DNA of 64,000 nt from Anadara kagoshimensis (lineage: Eukaryota > Mollusca > Bivalvia > Arcoida > Arcidae). The number at the start of each line of letters is the position of its first letter. Position 1 is the stretch's first letter. Under the pieces are notes generated by a model. The model saw nothing but the letters and a program-made list of their open reading frames with translations. It was not told the DNA's origin and made no database searches. Made by a program: the position numbers and the translations under genes. The stretch is from NCBI GenBank assembly GCA_021292105.1, contig CM037861.1, positions 26,095,110 to 26,159,109 on the forward strand, written 5' to 3'. Positions 21,401 to 29,941 of this stretch are shown one piece after another.

Positions 21401-22660
21401 TAGTGGAGTTACAATGTCTGTGTAACCATTAGATCACATCAAAGAGAGTTGTGTTGTATGCAATAGATTGTAATAGCCAGTGCACCCTATAAATTTGATA
21501 GAATATCCCATGTAAACCAACTGTATATATTATATGCAACAGTGAATCAAAGTATAAATTCTATAGAAGGAAATGATTTAGTAAAAGGAGAGTTATTGAT
21601 CATGTTCAAAAAGTTGTCGACAAGTGAATTATAAGGCCTCATTGGCTGCAAGGTCTTGCAGATTTTAGTACCAACCAGTTTAGATTCAGTTCCCCCTGAA
21701 TCCAATAAAGAATGTAATGCATTCTTTGTTCCAACTGAATAATGTTTGTGTTTCAGTACTCATACAGACAAAAACTAATATTTTACATATTCTTGACTTT
21801 CCTAGGTGTATTAGTTGCAAATAAAGTTGATTTAGATGAACGCAGGATGGTCAGTAAAAAAGCAGGCCAGGAGTTAGCCTCAACTCATGACTTGAAGTAT
21901 TTTGAATGCTCAGCTGTAAGTTGTTTTTTTTTTACTCTTTTGATGTTGTTATTATTTTGTTTACTTTGAGTAGTTTAAAGGCAGGTCAGTCAGAATTAGA
22001 TATTTCTTTTTTTTTCTCTTTTGTTTGATAAAAAAAATCTGGAGTTATTGCCCTTTGTATGGTCTGTCATATTGCATAAGTATAGACAGCTCCACTTGTT
22101 ATAGTTTGGAACTTTGGAATGTGTTTACATGTTACCTGTCAGTTGGCATAGTGTGTCATGTTTGACCTGGCCGTTTGACCTTTGATTTGAATATTGGTAT
22201 CCATTGTGTAATTAAGGGACTGTATAAAGTTGATTTATAAGGATCGATGGTTGTAATACTAGGTACAAGATGTTTATGGTGATGAAACATGCTGTCTTAC
22301 CTATACTATACAGTCTATAAACCCAATATAATATTCAAATTAAAGGTCAAAAGGCCAGGTCAAACTTGACGCACTATACCCAGGAAGAGTACTTATTTCC
22401 TGCTCAGTAATGCTTTCTTAAATGATTTTATATACATGTACATATACATGAACACATACATATATTTTTGGGACAAGTATGGTTTGGATCCAAGGTCCAA
22501 GGGGATGAGTTTTATAGATATAAAAACCAAATTATTATTTATTCTTTATTGTCTATTTCAGAAAGAGATGCAAGACGTTGATGCACCATTTTACTATTTA
22601 GCAAACAAATTCTATGAACTCTACCAGGAAAAGTTAAAAATCTTTGAGAAATGTTCTTAA
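15382..22660 (+). CDS. IFT27: IFT27 (RABL4), intraflagellar transport small GTPase, 7 exons
   Basis: Joining exons 15382-15418, 16044-16123, 17263-17322, 18063-18122, 19534-19651, 21806-21915 and 22562-22660 gives 564 nt, 187 aa, close to the 186 aa of human IFT27. All introns have GT..AG borders and keep the frame. IFT27 is a Rab-like GTPase that pairs with IFT25 in IFT complex B and acts in cilia, mainly in BBSome-linked export. Motifs seen: P-loop GDSTVGKS, switch-I-side segment TTGVELLVKHVNIPDT, G3 DSAGKE (the Lys in place of the Rab Gln is typical of IFT27), G4 NKVD, and G5-region CSAKE. The C-terminal helix YYLANKFYELYQEKLKIFE also matches the family. There is no C-terminal prenylation motif. 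A polyadenylation signal AATAAA lies at 22752-22757. Identification rests on my recall of the family and on motif order. Confidence 0.93.
16044..16123 (+). CDS. IFT27: IFT27 exon 2 (P-loop)
   Basis: The acceptor is TTTATTTTAG. The exon encodes the Walker A motif GDSTVGKSALCQGF and ends with NYSM before donor GTAGGT, phase 0. Confidence 0.93.
16229..16555 (+). mobile_element. tRNA-derived SINE (family 1, best copy)
   Basis: Inside IFT27 intron 2. The head GCAGTAGCTCAGTTGGTAGA (A box) and GGTTCGAGCCCC (B box) are clear. The body includes CACATGGCATTTAGG, CTATAGCTGGTGACATCTC and CTTGACTGGGATGTAAG, and the element ends with an (ATCA)n-type tail at 16548-16565. The anticodon arm is not convincing, so it is a SINE and not a tRNA gene. 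Confidence 0.85.
16659..16996. mobile_element. MITE with TACAGTAAAACATG ends
   Basis: In IFT27 intron 2. The ends TACAGTAAAACATGTTTATA and GTTTGTTATATTTGTGTTTTACTGTA are imperfect inverted repeats with TA at both sides, and AACGAAG near the left pairs with CTTCGTT near 16884. It is Tc1/mariner-like and non-autonomous. Confidence 0.7.
17263..17322 (+). CDS. IFT27: IFT27 exon 3
   Basis: The acceptor is TTCTTTTTCAG. Exactly 20 codons, TTGVELLVKHVNIPDTKDSV, cover the effector/switch I side and strand 2. The donor is GTAAGT. Confidence 0.93.
17601..18005. repeat. (CCCA)n tract and two-copy 160-bp repeat in intron 3
   Basis: A CCCA-rich tract at 17601-17626 is followed by GGGGGGTATATACATGTAGGAATCACC, the end of a common bivalve repeat. 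Then come two direct copies (about 17680-17835 and 17840-18005) with CCAATATT(G/T)TGTCCATT and GATGTGTCACATACCAAATT. Confidence 0.75.
18063..18122 (+). CDS. IFT27: IFT27 exon 4 (G3 motif)
   Basis: The acceptor is ATAATTGTAG. The 20 codons contain DSAGKE, the DxxG magnesium/phosphate motif. The donor is GTAAGT, phase 0. Confidence 0.93.
18889..19078. mobile_element. MITE with TACAGTAAAACCTCG ends
   Basis: In IFT27 intron 4. The left end TACAGTAAAACCTCG and right end AAGGTTTTACTGTA are inverted and TA-flanked. The interior arms also pair (GGCGTTATAA with TTATAACAAGG-type sequence). Confidence 0.78.
19534..19651 (+). CDS. IFT27: IFT27 exon 5
   Basis: The acceptor is TATTTTGACAG. The exon encodes the strand VIMVVYDCT and the following helix to KTPG. 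The donor is G|GTAAAA, phase 1. It could splice either to exon 6 or to the alternative exon at 20481. Confidence 0.93.
19790..19985. repeat. Intronic duplication, copy A
   Basis: The segment from CACGGTAATGTCTCATT to GGACAAAATACATGTTTATT recurs at 20265-20480 with a few substitutions. A truncated SINE body lies between the copies. Confidence 0.8.
20005..20215 (-). mobile_element. Truncated SINE family 1 copy
   Basis: The body sequence (CTATAGCTAGTGATGTCTCG on the minus strand) is present but the tRNA head is missing. A further 60-bp fragment of the same body lies at 19728-19790. The duplicated flanks suggest that SINE and neighbour were copied together. Confidence 0.7.
20265..20480. repeat. 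Intronic duplication, copy B
   Basis: Second copy of 19790-19985. It ends in a T-run that forms the polypyrimidine tract of the candidate alternative exon at 20481. Copy A lacks the CTAG acceptor. Confidence 0.8.
20481..20608 (+). CDS. IFT27: Possible alternative 3' terminal exon of IFT27
   Basis: After a strong polypyrimidine-plus-acceptor (TTTATTTTTTTTCTAG) there is an open stretch of 42 further codons ending in TAA. It is in the correct phase (1) to follow exon 5. The resulting tail would begin ELVTIESHN and be rich in Leu, Phe and Lys, replacing the G4 and G5 motifs, so the product could not bind GTP normally. It lies at the end of one copy of a local duplication (20265-20480). It may be chance, since AT-rich frames of this size occur. 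I see no close AATAAA. Confidence 0.35.
20609..21805. other. IFT27 intron 5, remaining part
   Basis: No further exon or repeat is clearly recognised; the sequence is AT-rich and unique-looking. Confidence 0.5.
21806..21915 (+). CDS. IFT27: IFT27 exon 6 (G4 motif)
   Basis: The acceptor is CTTTCCTAG. The exon encodes GVLVANKVDLDERR (G4 NKVD gives guanine specificity) through YFECSA. The donor is GTAAGT, phase 0. Confidence 0.93.
22148..22378. mobile_element. Foldback MITE in IFT27 intron 6
   Basis: The left arm ATAGTGTGTCATGTTTGACC and right arm GGTCAAACTTGACGCACTAT are inverted. Pairing continues inward through GTTTGACCTTTGATTTGAAT and ATTCAAATTAAAGGTCAAA, about 50 nt per arm. Confidence 0.75.
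22562..22660 (+). CDS. IFT27: IFT27 exon 7 (C-terminus)
   Basis: The acceptor is TGTCTATTTCAG. Thirty-two codons plus TAA start with KEMQDVDAPFYYLA, completing the G5 region and the C-terminal helix. The protein ends EKCS, without a prenylation box. Confidence 0.93.
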   Translation, partial: KEMQDVDAPFYYLANKFYELYQEKLKIFEKCS

Positions 22661-22751
22661 TTGACAGACTTATGATTTATGTTGTTCTAACATTCCGTCC
22701 ATGGACTCTATGAACTCTTATACTTATGTTATTAGTATAGTATAATTTATG

Positions 22752-22757
22752 AATAAA
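22752..22757 (+). terminator. IFT27: IFT27 polyadenylation signal
   Basis: AATAAA lies 92 bases after the IFT27 stop codon, followed by AT-rich and T-rich sequence. Confidence 0.7.
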
Positions 22758-22810
22758 TTCAATATGGAAGTACTTCTTTCATTATGAGTCTTCAATTTTC
22801 TTTATTTTTC

Positions 22811-23440
22811 CCCTTGCAAACAAAGTTTGGAGGGGATATAGGATTTGGCCCTTACTTACGGGCATATGTTACACTTTCCCTGTCAGCACTCTAAAAACTT
22901 TATTTCTCAGCAGAATTTAGTAAAATTGATACAAGGGTTTATCATGATAATATCTTGGACAAGTTCTTGTTTTGTAACTAACGAAACCCCGAGTTATTGC
23001 CCTTTGTTTATTTGAGTGAAATGTTGGTATTTCTGACAGTGCTGTATTGCAAGGGAATAAGTATCACTTGTGATGTCTTGATTTTGTTTGCTTCTTTATT
23101 TTTGTTTGATGGACATGATACTTAATTCATTCTACAAGGCTTCAAAAACAAGTTGGTTCAGGCTGTAATGTTGTTTAATGTCACACCAGCTATACATCAG
23201 CTATTTGTAATAAATGCAAGTTAATCTTTAAAGAAGAACAAGTTAGTGTATGTGTGTGAAGTCTTAGTGTGTTTTATGGTCACCTTGGTACTAGCACACA
23301 CTCTGGGCGATTTTAAGTTAAGATGCTTGCCTAGCTTTTCATAAATAGGATTCAAGTATGCGTAAACCAATGAAAATTCTGAAGCACTAGATTGATTGTT
23401 TTTTAATACAATTATTCATCAGCAGTGCCACTTGTTGGAT
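22811..23440. other. Intergenic repeats downstream of IFT27
   Basis: A fragment of the CAAACAAAGTTTGGAGGGGATATAGG element lies at 22811-22850. A piece related to SINE family 2 (CTAGCACACACTCTGGGCGA) lies near 23290. No gene was recognised. Confidence 0.5.
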
Positions 23441-23449
23441 GTTATCATA

Positions 23450-23605
23450 AAAAAAACAAACATACGAATCCATGTCTGAATCACAATCCAGAAGCAAAGT
23501 AAAATCTTTGACAAATGAGGTCAAACACATGAATTGCCCCCAGGAAGTGAGGTTGGGTGCTCAGGTAGGGTAAGCACCTCCTGTTTAGCTATCTGTACCC
23601 ACCAC
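23450..23605. repeat. Dispersed repeat with CTCCTGTTTAGCTA motif (copy 1)
   Basis: Shares ATACGAATCCATGT..AATCACAATCC and GCACCTCCTGTTTAGCTA with the region at 60150-60350. The short inverted piece at 34545-34605 (TAGCTAAACAGGAGGTGC) belongs to the same family. Confidence 0.65.
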
Positions 23606-23744
23606 GTTTGTAATCAAAATTGAATGAAAGGGACATGGAACTATGGGACGTCAAATATATTCAGGGTAATCCTGTTTTTATAGTCAAACCATAACAATAA
23701 AATGTTGTGTTGTTACACAAATGAATGATTGAATTGGATTTTAT

Positions 23745-24030
23745 GTGCCAGTCAAGAAAATTTCCCGTCATCCAGACATCACCAGCTATAGGTGAAGTGG
23801 CAGAAAATTTTGACATTTGCAATGTGCTCAGGACAATGTGCAGGGATGGTTCTTCAAGTGCCAAACTTGCTGTGGCACTGGACATCAGAATTTTGTTACT
23901 AAATGCTGAGTGCTTGACAGAAGAACAGTTGCTATCTATTTTCAAGTCTTGTTCAGCCCAGACTGGGGTTCGAACATAAGACCTCCCACATCCAAAGCAA
24001 TCACTCTATTAACTGAACTACTGTAGTGGT
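23745..24030 (-). mobile_element. tRNA-derived SINE (family 1)
   Basis: The minus strand shows a head-like ACTACAGTAGTTCAGTTAAT, then the conserved body with CTATAGCTGGTGATGTCTGG and the end TTCTTGACTGGCACATAAA. It is diverged from the copy at 16229-16555. Confidence 0.7.
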
Positions 24031-24140
24031 GTTACACAAATGACAATTTCCTAATACAATAAAGGATAAAAGTAGACAAGTGGTTCTGTTGAACAATGGT
24101 GATGGTTCACCATCTTCTGTTTACTGTCCATTATATATAG

Positions 24141-24539
24141 CATGGTTCCCATGTGTCAGGATAATGTTGGAGATTTTATTTCAAGGGCAGGGAATTGTTA
24201 GGGAATTAACTTTTTCAAGAGAATTTGAGATATTAAGGAAATGTCTGGAATTTAATATTTCTTTCTCAAAAGTTGTGTCTTTTTGAAATTTTAAACACGT
24301 TTTTATTTTTCCCACACTACTGAACAGAATAGGACATTTTGGACCAGAGTATTAGTTTTTCCCCTTTAACATAATACTTCTCAAATATTTTGTACTTTGC
24401 CATCTTTACTAACAGTTTAATAGCAAAAATGTAAATTAGTGTATCTTGATCTGCTTAGCGCCATTCTGGCCAGGGATAAATGGATTTCTATCGGGGAATT
24501 GTCAAGGATTTTCGAATAAAGGAAAGTGTGGGAACCGTG
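24141..24539. mobile_element. MITE with CATGGTTCCCA ends (copy 1)
   Basis: The left end CATGGTTCCCATGTGTCAGG and right end AGTGTGGGAACCGTG are inverted. A related element lies at 58542-58936 in the opposite sense. The ends and the AGGGAATT/AATTCCC interior suggest a hAT-like non-autonomous family. Confidence 0.7.
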
Positions 24540-24590
24540 TATATAAACAATAGGACAAAAGACATTTCTTTGACAAAGCATCTTTAGAGA

Positions 24591-25009
24591 CGGTTCGTAC
24601 AGGCCTTGACAAGTCCTTAAATTTTTAGGATTGCCCTAAAAAGACCCTAAAAACAAGTCTGACCCTAAAAATACATTGAATTTATCCTGAAGGCCATAAA
24701 AAGCCCTTGAATTTGGCCAGTTGGGTGTCTGTATTTTGATATTAAGTGGTTGCAAATAGACTGATATAAATAAATTAATAAATAAGTTACATTAAAATGG
24801 GCAATTTAAAGGTACCTGGCCCAACAAAAGGCCAAACTTCAACCTCCACTTCAAGTATCGTTACTATGGACACGCAAGCAATTCTTTTATTGATTTAATT
24901 GCCTTTGCTATAATTGTCCCTCTGATTAGGCCTTAAATTTGCAAATAAGACCCTGAAAAGACCCCAAAAGGTCCTTAAATTTGGAGTTCAAATGTCTGTA
25001 TGAACCCTG
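24591..25009. mobile_element. hAT-like MITE with GGTTCGTACAG ends
   Basis: The left end CGGTTCGTACAGGCCTTGAC and right end CTGTATGAACCCTG are inverted. The interior is built of diverged (ACCCTAAAAA / AAGTCCTTAAATTT) phrases near both ends. No coding. Confidence 0.72.
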
Positions 25010-25769
25010 AGAGAGAACCCACTTGGTTATTTGAATAGTATTCTACTGTCTAAGAAGTCAAGTCTAATAAGTTAATCTGGAATGCAGAAAGGTGCAACTG
25101 ATAAAATAATTGGATATATGCATGATAATTAAAACCTTTGATGGGCATAAATGGCAAGATTGGAGTCCAGTGGTGTGGATAAATAATAGTTTTGTTGTAA
25201 CCTAACTATCACACTACATGGAGATTTTAACACTTAGAAAATGTTACTGGACCAATATGTCTAAATACTAGTAGTGTTTATTAATAGAACAGGCAAATTC
25301 AGTGAAATAAAGTCCCCCGACAGCAGGTTTCTTTTTCACGTACTACCAGAAAAATGGGCAAACCAATTCGGGTTAACGACATAAGCATCTACTATCAATG
25401 TTGATGCTTTGCTACAAGAATTTCGGACAAAAGGAAGGAAGGATGGGAACTCGAATTTTATATCCCCCTCTTTCTTCGAAAGGCGAGGGATAAAAAGAGA
25501 AAGTAATGTTTAATATTTTGAATTAGATGAGTTTTTGCTATGCAATGCATTAGGGTCCTGTATAAACAATTTGACCTTTTGCAATTCCATTACAAGTTTG
25601 TTTTGCAAAAAGTTTAGTTTTAGTTATGTTCACTTGGGGCCTAATAAATGTGGAAGCAATGAAGATTTAAATCTCGGAATGCTCATAAATGCTAGATTCT
25701 AGATGTTTCATACCCATGCAGTTTTTAAATTGAACAAATATTTATACTTCCGGCAAACTATTTTGTTGG
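25010..25769. other. No gene recognised
   Basis: Unique-looking AT-rich sequence; nothing supportable on either strand. Confidence 0.45.
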
Positions 25770-26040
25770 GGAGGGAGGGGGGGGGGGGCGAATCCAGAAT
25801 TTTAGAACGGGGGGCGTATAATGTGAGAGCCAAAGGCTCGAACATTCTAGGGGGGTCCCCGGAAAATTTTGAAAAACTGCGCAAAAATCCTGTATTCTGG
25901 TGCAATCTGAGCTGCATCAAAGAGGAAAAAATCTTTCATTCAAAATGCCAGTATCATAGTATGAAAAAAGTGTGACAATATGTATTATTAGCGACATAAG
26001 GGGGGGGGGGCGTACTCCCCATACTGAATCCGCCACTGGG
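25770..26040. mobile_element. Element with G-rich ends (GGGGGCGAATCCAGAATTTT)
   Basis: The left end is GGGGGGGGGGCGAATCCAGA. The right side has GGGGGGGGGGCGTACTCCCC and CTGAATCCGCCACTGG. The two GAATCC/GGATTC-type motifs are inverted, as in the widespread elements starting CAGTGGCGGATTCAG. Borders are approximate. Confidence 0.5.
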
Positions 26041-26215
26041 GGGGGGATATAGGAATCACAACGCCTGTCTGTCCGCCTGTGTAAAATCGTGTCCGGGCCA
26101 TATCTCATAATTGCTATTGACGACTGTCATTAAACTTCACATGAATAATCTTCACGGCCCAAAGGTGTGTTATGACCTTGAACCAAGCTCTTATTGTCCG
26201 GGAAAAGACAAGGTC
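26036..26215 (+). repeat. GGGGGATATAGGAATCA interspersed repeat (copy)
   Basis: Shares GGAATCA..GCC(T)GTCTGTC, ATCTCATAATTG, TTCACATGAATAATC and TGACCTTGAACCAAG in the same order with 56296-56545. Confidence 0.75.
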
Positions 26216-26872
26216 GTGGGAAAACATTAAACCCTTGTACATGTTGGAGGCAAGAGACAGTGGCTCTGGGATTCTCGAATGGCAAAACTATAGAGGTGAC
26301 CTTCATAATTAATTCTATTCTAGCACCTTTATAATCAATGGCGGTCATCAGATAGCAACAGTAATCTCTTTCCTAAGGTTGTTCGCAATGTTTAATGGAA
26401 AAGTAAATTAAATGCAAGCACATTATATCACTGAACGATATAATCTTTATGGTAGGTAATTGGATAGACTTCTCCTGCCTGGTGTTTCTGGAAAGTCATG
26501 AGAAAAAAAACTTGGCCCAGTTGCCATTTATTTAATCTAATGACACCTTTAAAACCAATGCCCCATGTCACCACCATGTCTGTGATGTAAACGCTGTAAA
26601 ATGCTGTGGGAAGGTTACGGCCATACAAAAATACTCCATGAGCAATGTTGGCATTTAGTCAAACGTTTTATAATCAGTGGTCTCCATATTCTTATTGCGT
26701 TCGTTTTATCATTTAATTTGGGTTGTTCTGTGGCAAGACTATTTCAAGAATTTTAAAGCCCCTTATTTTTTCATTTGACTTTACTATAAATTCTCAAATA
26801 ACACACGTTAACAGTTTTATATTTACATTTTCAAAAGACTTAAAAAGTATTCAGAATATCTCTTCATACATT
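26216..26872. other. Downstream flank of the ParB-like repeat gene
   Basis: No gene recognised. It includes the 3' untranslated side of the minus-strand gene ending at 26873. No canonical AATAAA is close to that stop codon. Confidence 0.45.
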
Positions 26873-29800
26873 TTAACAAAACTTTTGTAACTTTAAGGTA
26901 ATTATATCCAACGCTACAGATAAAGGTCTTTCCTTCATAATAATACTTTCAAATTCGTCTTCATTGTCCGAAATGGTGACTCTTACGCGGATATCTGGTT
27001 TATGTCGTTCCGCCATTTTATAAGCCAACAAAATGTCGTTTCCATCTAACGCCCAGTATCTTCCCTTGTATCTATATAAAGTAATTGGGGATATGACTAC
27101 ATCATCCTGCAATAAAAGCTGTTTGTAGACATATTGTGTTCGAAAAGTACCTCTGTTTTGATTTATCTCCGTGAACAGAATGTAGGAAGGAGGCTTCACT
27201 AAATATTCCTTTGTTGGGTGCAATACACGATCTGTTTTTGTATTTGAGCTTACTTTACGTGAATGTTTATTGTACTCTACAGCCTTAGAGTTTGCAGCAC
27301 TTCTGTTAAATCCGGTAAATTCCGATTCAGTTCTGGTTGGTTTTGCTGTAGTCTCCGATCCACTCTGTAACAGGATTTTGTTGTTATTCTCTGCCCTCAC
27401 ATAAGTTGGCTTTTCATAGCCAGTCGCACTAGATTTGTTTCTGTATTCGGTAAATTGCGATTCAGTTCTGGTTGGTTTTCCTGATGTCTCAGATCTACTC
27501 TGTAACAGGGTTTTGTTATTCTCTGCCCTCACATAAGTTGGTCTTTCATAGCCAGTCGCACTAGATTTGTTTCTGTATTCGGTAAATTCCGATTCAGTTC
27601 TGGTTGGTTTCGCTGTAGTCTCAGATCCACTCTGTAACATGGTTTTGTTGATATTGTCTGCCCTCACAGAAGTTGTTGGGCTTTCATAGCTAGTCGTACT
27701 AGATTTGTTTCTGTATTCGGTAAATTGCGATTCAGTTCTGGTTGGTTTTCCTGATGTCTCAGATCTACTCTGTAACAGGGTTTTGTTATTCTCTGCCCTC
27801 ACATAAGTTGGTCTTTCATAGCCAGTCGCACTAGATTTGTTTCTGTATTCGGTAAATTCCGATTCAGTTCTGGTTGGTTTCGCTGTAGTCTCAGATCCAC
27901 TCTGTAACATGGTTTTGTTGATATTGTCTGCCCTCACAGAAGTTGTTGGGCTTTCATAGCTAGTCGTACTAGATTTGTTTCTGTATTCGGTAAATTGCGA
28001 TTCAGTTCTGGTTGGTTTTCCTGATGTCTCAGATCTACTCTGTAACAGGGTTTTGTTATTCTCTGCCCTCACATAAGTTGGTCTTTCATAGCCAGTCGCA
28101 CTAGATTTGTTTCTGTATTCGGTAAATTCCGATTCAGTTCTGGTTGGTTTCGCTGTAGTCTCAGATCTACTCTGTAACAGGGTTTTGTTATTCTCTGCCC
28201 TCACAGAAGTTGTTGGGCTTTCATAGCTAGTCGCACTAGATTTGTTTCTGTATTCGGTAAATTGCGATTCAGTTCTGGTTGGTTTTCCTGATGTCTCAGA
28301 TCTACTCAGTAACAGGATTTTGTTGTTATTCTCTGCCCTCACATAAGATGGCCTTTCATAGCCAGTCGCACTAGATTTGTTTCTGTATTCGGTAAATTCC
28401 GATTCAGTTCTGGTTGGTTTTCCTGAAGTCCCAGATCCACTCAGTAACAGGGTTTTGTTGATATTGTCTGCCCTCACAGAAGTTGTTGGTCTTTCATAGC
28501 CAGTCGCACTAGATTTGTTTCTGTATTCGGTAAATTCCGATTCAGTTCTGTTTAGTTTTGCTGAAGTCCCAGATCCATTCTGTAAAAGGATTTTGTTGTT
28601 ATTCTCTGCCCTCACATAAGTTGGCCTTTCATAGCCAGTCGCACTAGATTTGTTTCTGTATTCGGTAAATTCCGATTCAGTTCTGTTTAGTTTTGCTGAA
28701 GTCTCAGATCCACTCAGTAACAGGATTTTGTTGTTATTCTCTGTCCTCGCACAAGTTGTTGGTCTTTCATAGCCAGTCGCACTGTATCTGTTTCTGTGTT
28801 CTAATGGCGATGTAGTTTTCAAAGTTGAAAATGGAGATTGATTAAACCTGTTAAAATTCGTTCCAGGCATTTTCTTTGTCGCTAAACTGCAAGGCTGGTT
28901 TGTTGATTTTGCAGACGAAGTCATTTGTTCGTGTCTAACAAGGTCCGTTGTATCTGATTTGCCCCGATATCCTCCAGATGATGTCACAGTTTGTTCATAA
29001 GAGTCAAAATATGATGCTCGTTTAGCTGTGTTCATTGAATGCGATCCTATGTTTGTTCTATCTGAATCAACTGGATTGTGTCGATTTGTTGATGTGTTTT
29101 CATCCGATGTACTTTTGCGCAAACTAAAATTGTCATCGTAAATCCATGTGGCCCCTGTAACTGGTTCGTTTTTTATCCGAGGTACGTTTAGTCTCTCCCG
29201 GTATGTTTGGTGCGTCTCAATAACATTCGTGTTGGTCCAGCCATTAGTTCTTGTTATGGGAGACGCATGATCTTGGAAGTTTTGGACTGATTCGTCACAA
29301 TTTGTATTTCGTTGAACACCAGTAATGTTTTGCATATTGGACATTCGCATTTCCTGTTTTGGTTTGACTATACCACATCCAACATTCACTCCTGAAAGAT
29401 CTCGATCGATGTTGTCCTCCAGTTGAAGCTGATTAAACACTGTATTGATATCGGCTGCATTTTGCGAAACTTGAGTCTTTCCACTTGAATACGTACTAGA
29501 TAGTTTATATCTATTTTCCAGCAACTCTCTATTCTGGCGCCTTTGCTCTGTTTCCCTATGCCACTTGCCTCCGGGATCTCCTCTCACTCTAATAGAAGTA
29601 CCTCCATTTGTTGTTGTAAATTTTCTGTATAATATATTCCATACTTTAATCACAGGAATTGTATCGCACTTTCCTAGAGAATACAGGTTTTTGAATACCC
29701 AAAGTCTTCTATTATCAGCAGAGAACCATTTGCCATTTACATAACATACCTGTATACGCGGAACACTTTCTATGGAACATCGTCCAGCTACAATGTCATC

Positions 29801-29908
29801 TAATGTCCAACCAATGAACTGACCTCTGTGGTTACTTTTGCCATCAAAAACATTGTTAATTGAATCTTGACAATAATAAATATCGCTTGGTTTGAGCCTC
29901 ATCGTCAT
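26873..29908 (-). CDS. ParB/sulfiredoxin-like domain protein with 11 tandem 45-aa repeats
   Basis: A single uninterrupted 1011-codon frame. Residues about 5-115 read LKPSDIYYCQDSINNVF, VPRIQV, GKWFSADNRRLWVFKNL and GGTSIRVRGDPGGKW. The DNRRLW block sits where ParB-type proteins have their GxRR motif, with the preceding Q..I..F and P-x-I-x-V phrases, so I infer a ParB/sulfiredoxin-like fold. Residues about 120-360 are polar, Asn/Thr/Ser-rich and probably disordered. Residues about 365-859 are 11 copies of a 44-46-residue unit (ESEFTEYRNKSSATGYERP core), plus a decayed twelfth. Residues about 900-1011 (GRYWALDGNDILLAYKMAE) look like a second ParB-like segment with an ALDGN signature. No signal peptide or membrane segment. 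A 206-aa paralogue of the N-terminal domain is at 38557-39177. Biochemical function is unknown to me; nuclease or NTP-binding activity is only a possibility. No intron is visible. Confidence 0.85.
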   Translation of the reverse strand: MTMRLKPSDIYYCQDSINNVFDGKSNHRGQFIGWTLDDIVAGRCSIESVPRIQVCYVNGKWFSADNRRLWVFKNLYSLGKCDTIPVIKVWNILYRKFTTTNGGTSIRVRGDPGGKWHRETEQRRQNRELLENRYKLSSTYSSGKTQVSQNAADINTVFNQLQLEDNIDRDLSGVNVGCGIVKPKQEMRMSNMQNITGVQRNTNCDESVQNFQDHASPITRTNGWTNTNVIETHQTYRERLNVPRIKNEPVTGATWIYDDNFSLRKSTSDENTSTNRHNPVDSDRTNIGSHSMNTAKRASYFDSYEQTVTSSGGYRGKSDTTDLVRHEQMTSSAKSTNQPCSLATKKMPGTNFNRFNQSPFSTLKTTSPLEHRNRYSATGYERPTTCARTENNNKILLLSGSETSAKLNRTESEFTEYRNKSSATGYERPTYVRAENNNKILLQNGSGTSAKLNRTESEFTEYRNKSSATGYERPTTSVRADNINKTLLLSGSGTSGKPTRTESEFTEYRNKSSATGYERPSYVRAENNNKILLLSRSETSGKPTRTESQFTEYRNKSSATSYESPTTSVRAENNKTLLQSRSETTAKPTRTESEFTEYRNKSSATGYERPTYVRAENNKTLLQSRSETSGKPTRTESQFTEYRNKSSTTSYESPTTSVRADNINKTMLQSGSETTAKPTRTESEFTEYRNKSSATGYERPTYVRAENNKTLLQSRSETSGKPTRTESQFTEYRNKSSTTSYESPTTSVRADNINKTMLQSGSETTAKPTRTESEFTEYRNKSSATGYERPTYVRAENNKTLLQSRSETSGKPTRTESQFTEYRNKSSATGYEKPTYVRAENNNKILLQSGSETTAKPTRTESEFTGFNRSAANSKAVEYNKHSRKVSSNTKTDRVLHPTKEYLVKPPSYILFTEINQNRGTFRTQYVYKQLLLQDDVVISPITLYRYKGRYWALDGNDILLAYKMAERHKPDIRVRVTISDNEDEFESIIMKERPLSVALDIITLKLQKFC
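27331..28816 (-). repeat. Coding minisatellite, about 135 bp x 11, with 270-bp higher-order unit
   Basis: Within the ParB-like gene, GAATTTACCGAATACAGAAA (minus strand) recurs every 132-138 bp. Odd and even units differ systematically (ESEF...ATGYERPTYVR against ESQF...TSYESPTTSVR). The pair starting near 27541 is repeated 270 bp later with no difference that I could find. All unit lengths are multiples of three, so the frame is kept. Confidence 0.95.
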
Positions 29909-29934
29909 TATTGTTGTTACTGTAGACGTTACTA

Positions 29935-29941
29935 CTTTATA
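29935..29941 (-). promoter_or_regulatory. Possible TATA box upstream of the ParB-like repeat gene
   Basis: The minus strand reads TATAAAG about 30 bases before the ATG. That spacing would put the transcription start almost at the ATG, so it is either unused, serves a downstream start, or the true translation start is later. A weak call. Confidence 0.2.

Noticed and set aside
22650..22660. C-terminal Cys of IFT27 as a prenylation site
   Set aside because: The ending EKCS is not a CaaX or Rab CC/CxC motif, and IFT27 proteins are not prenylated.
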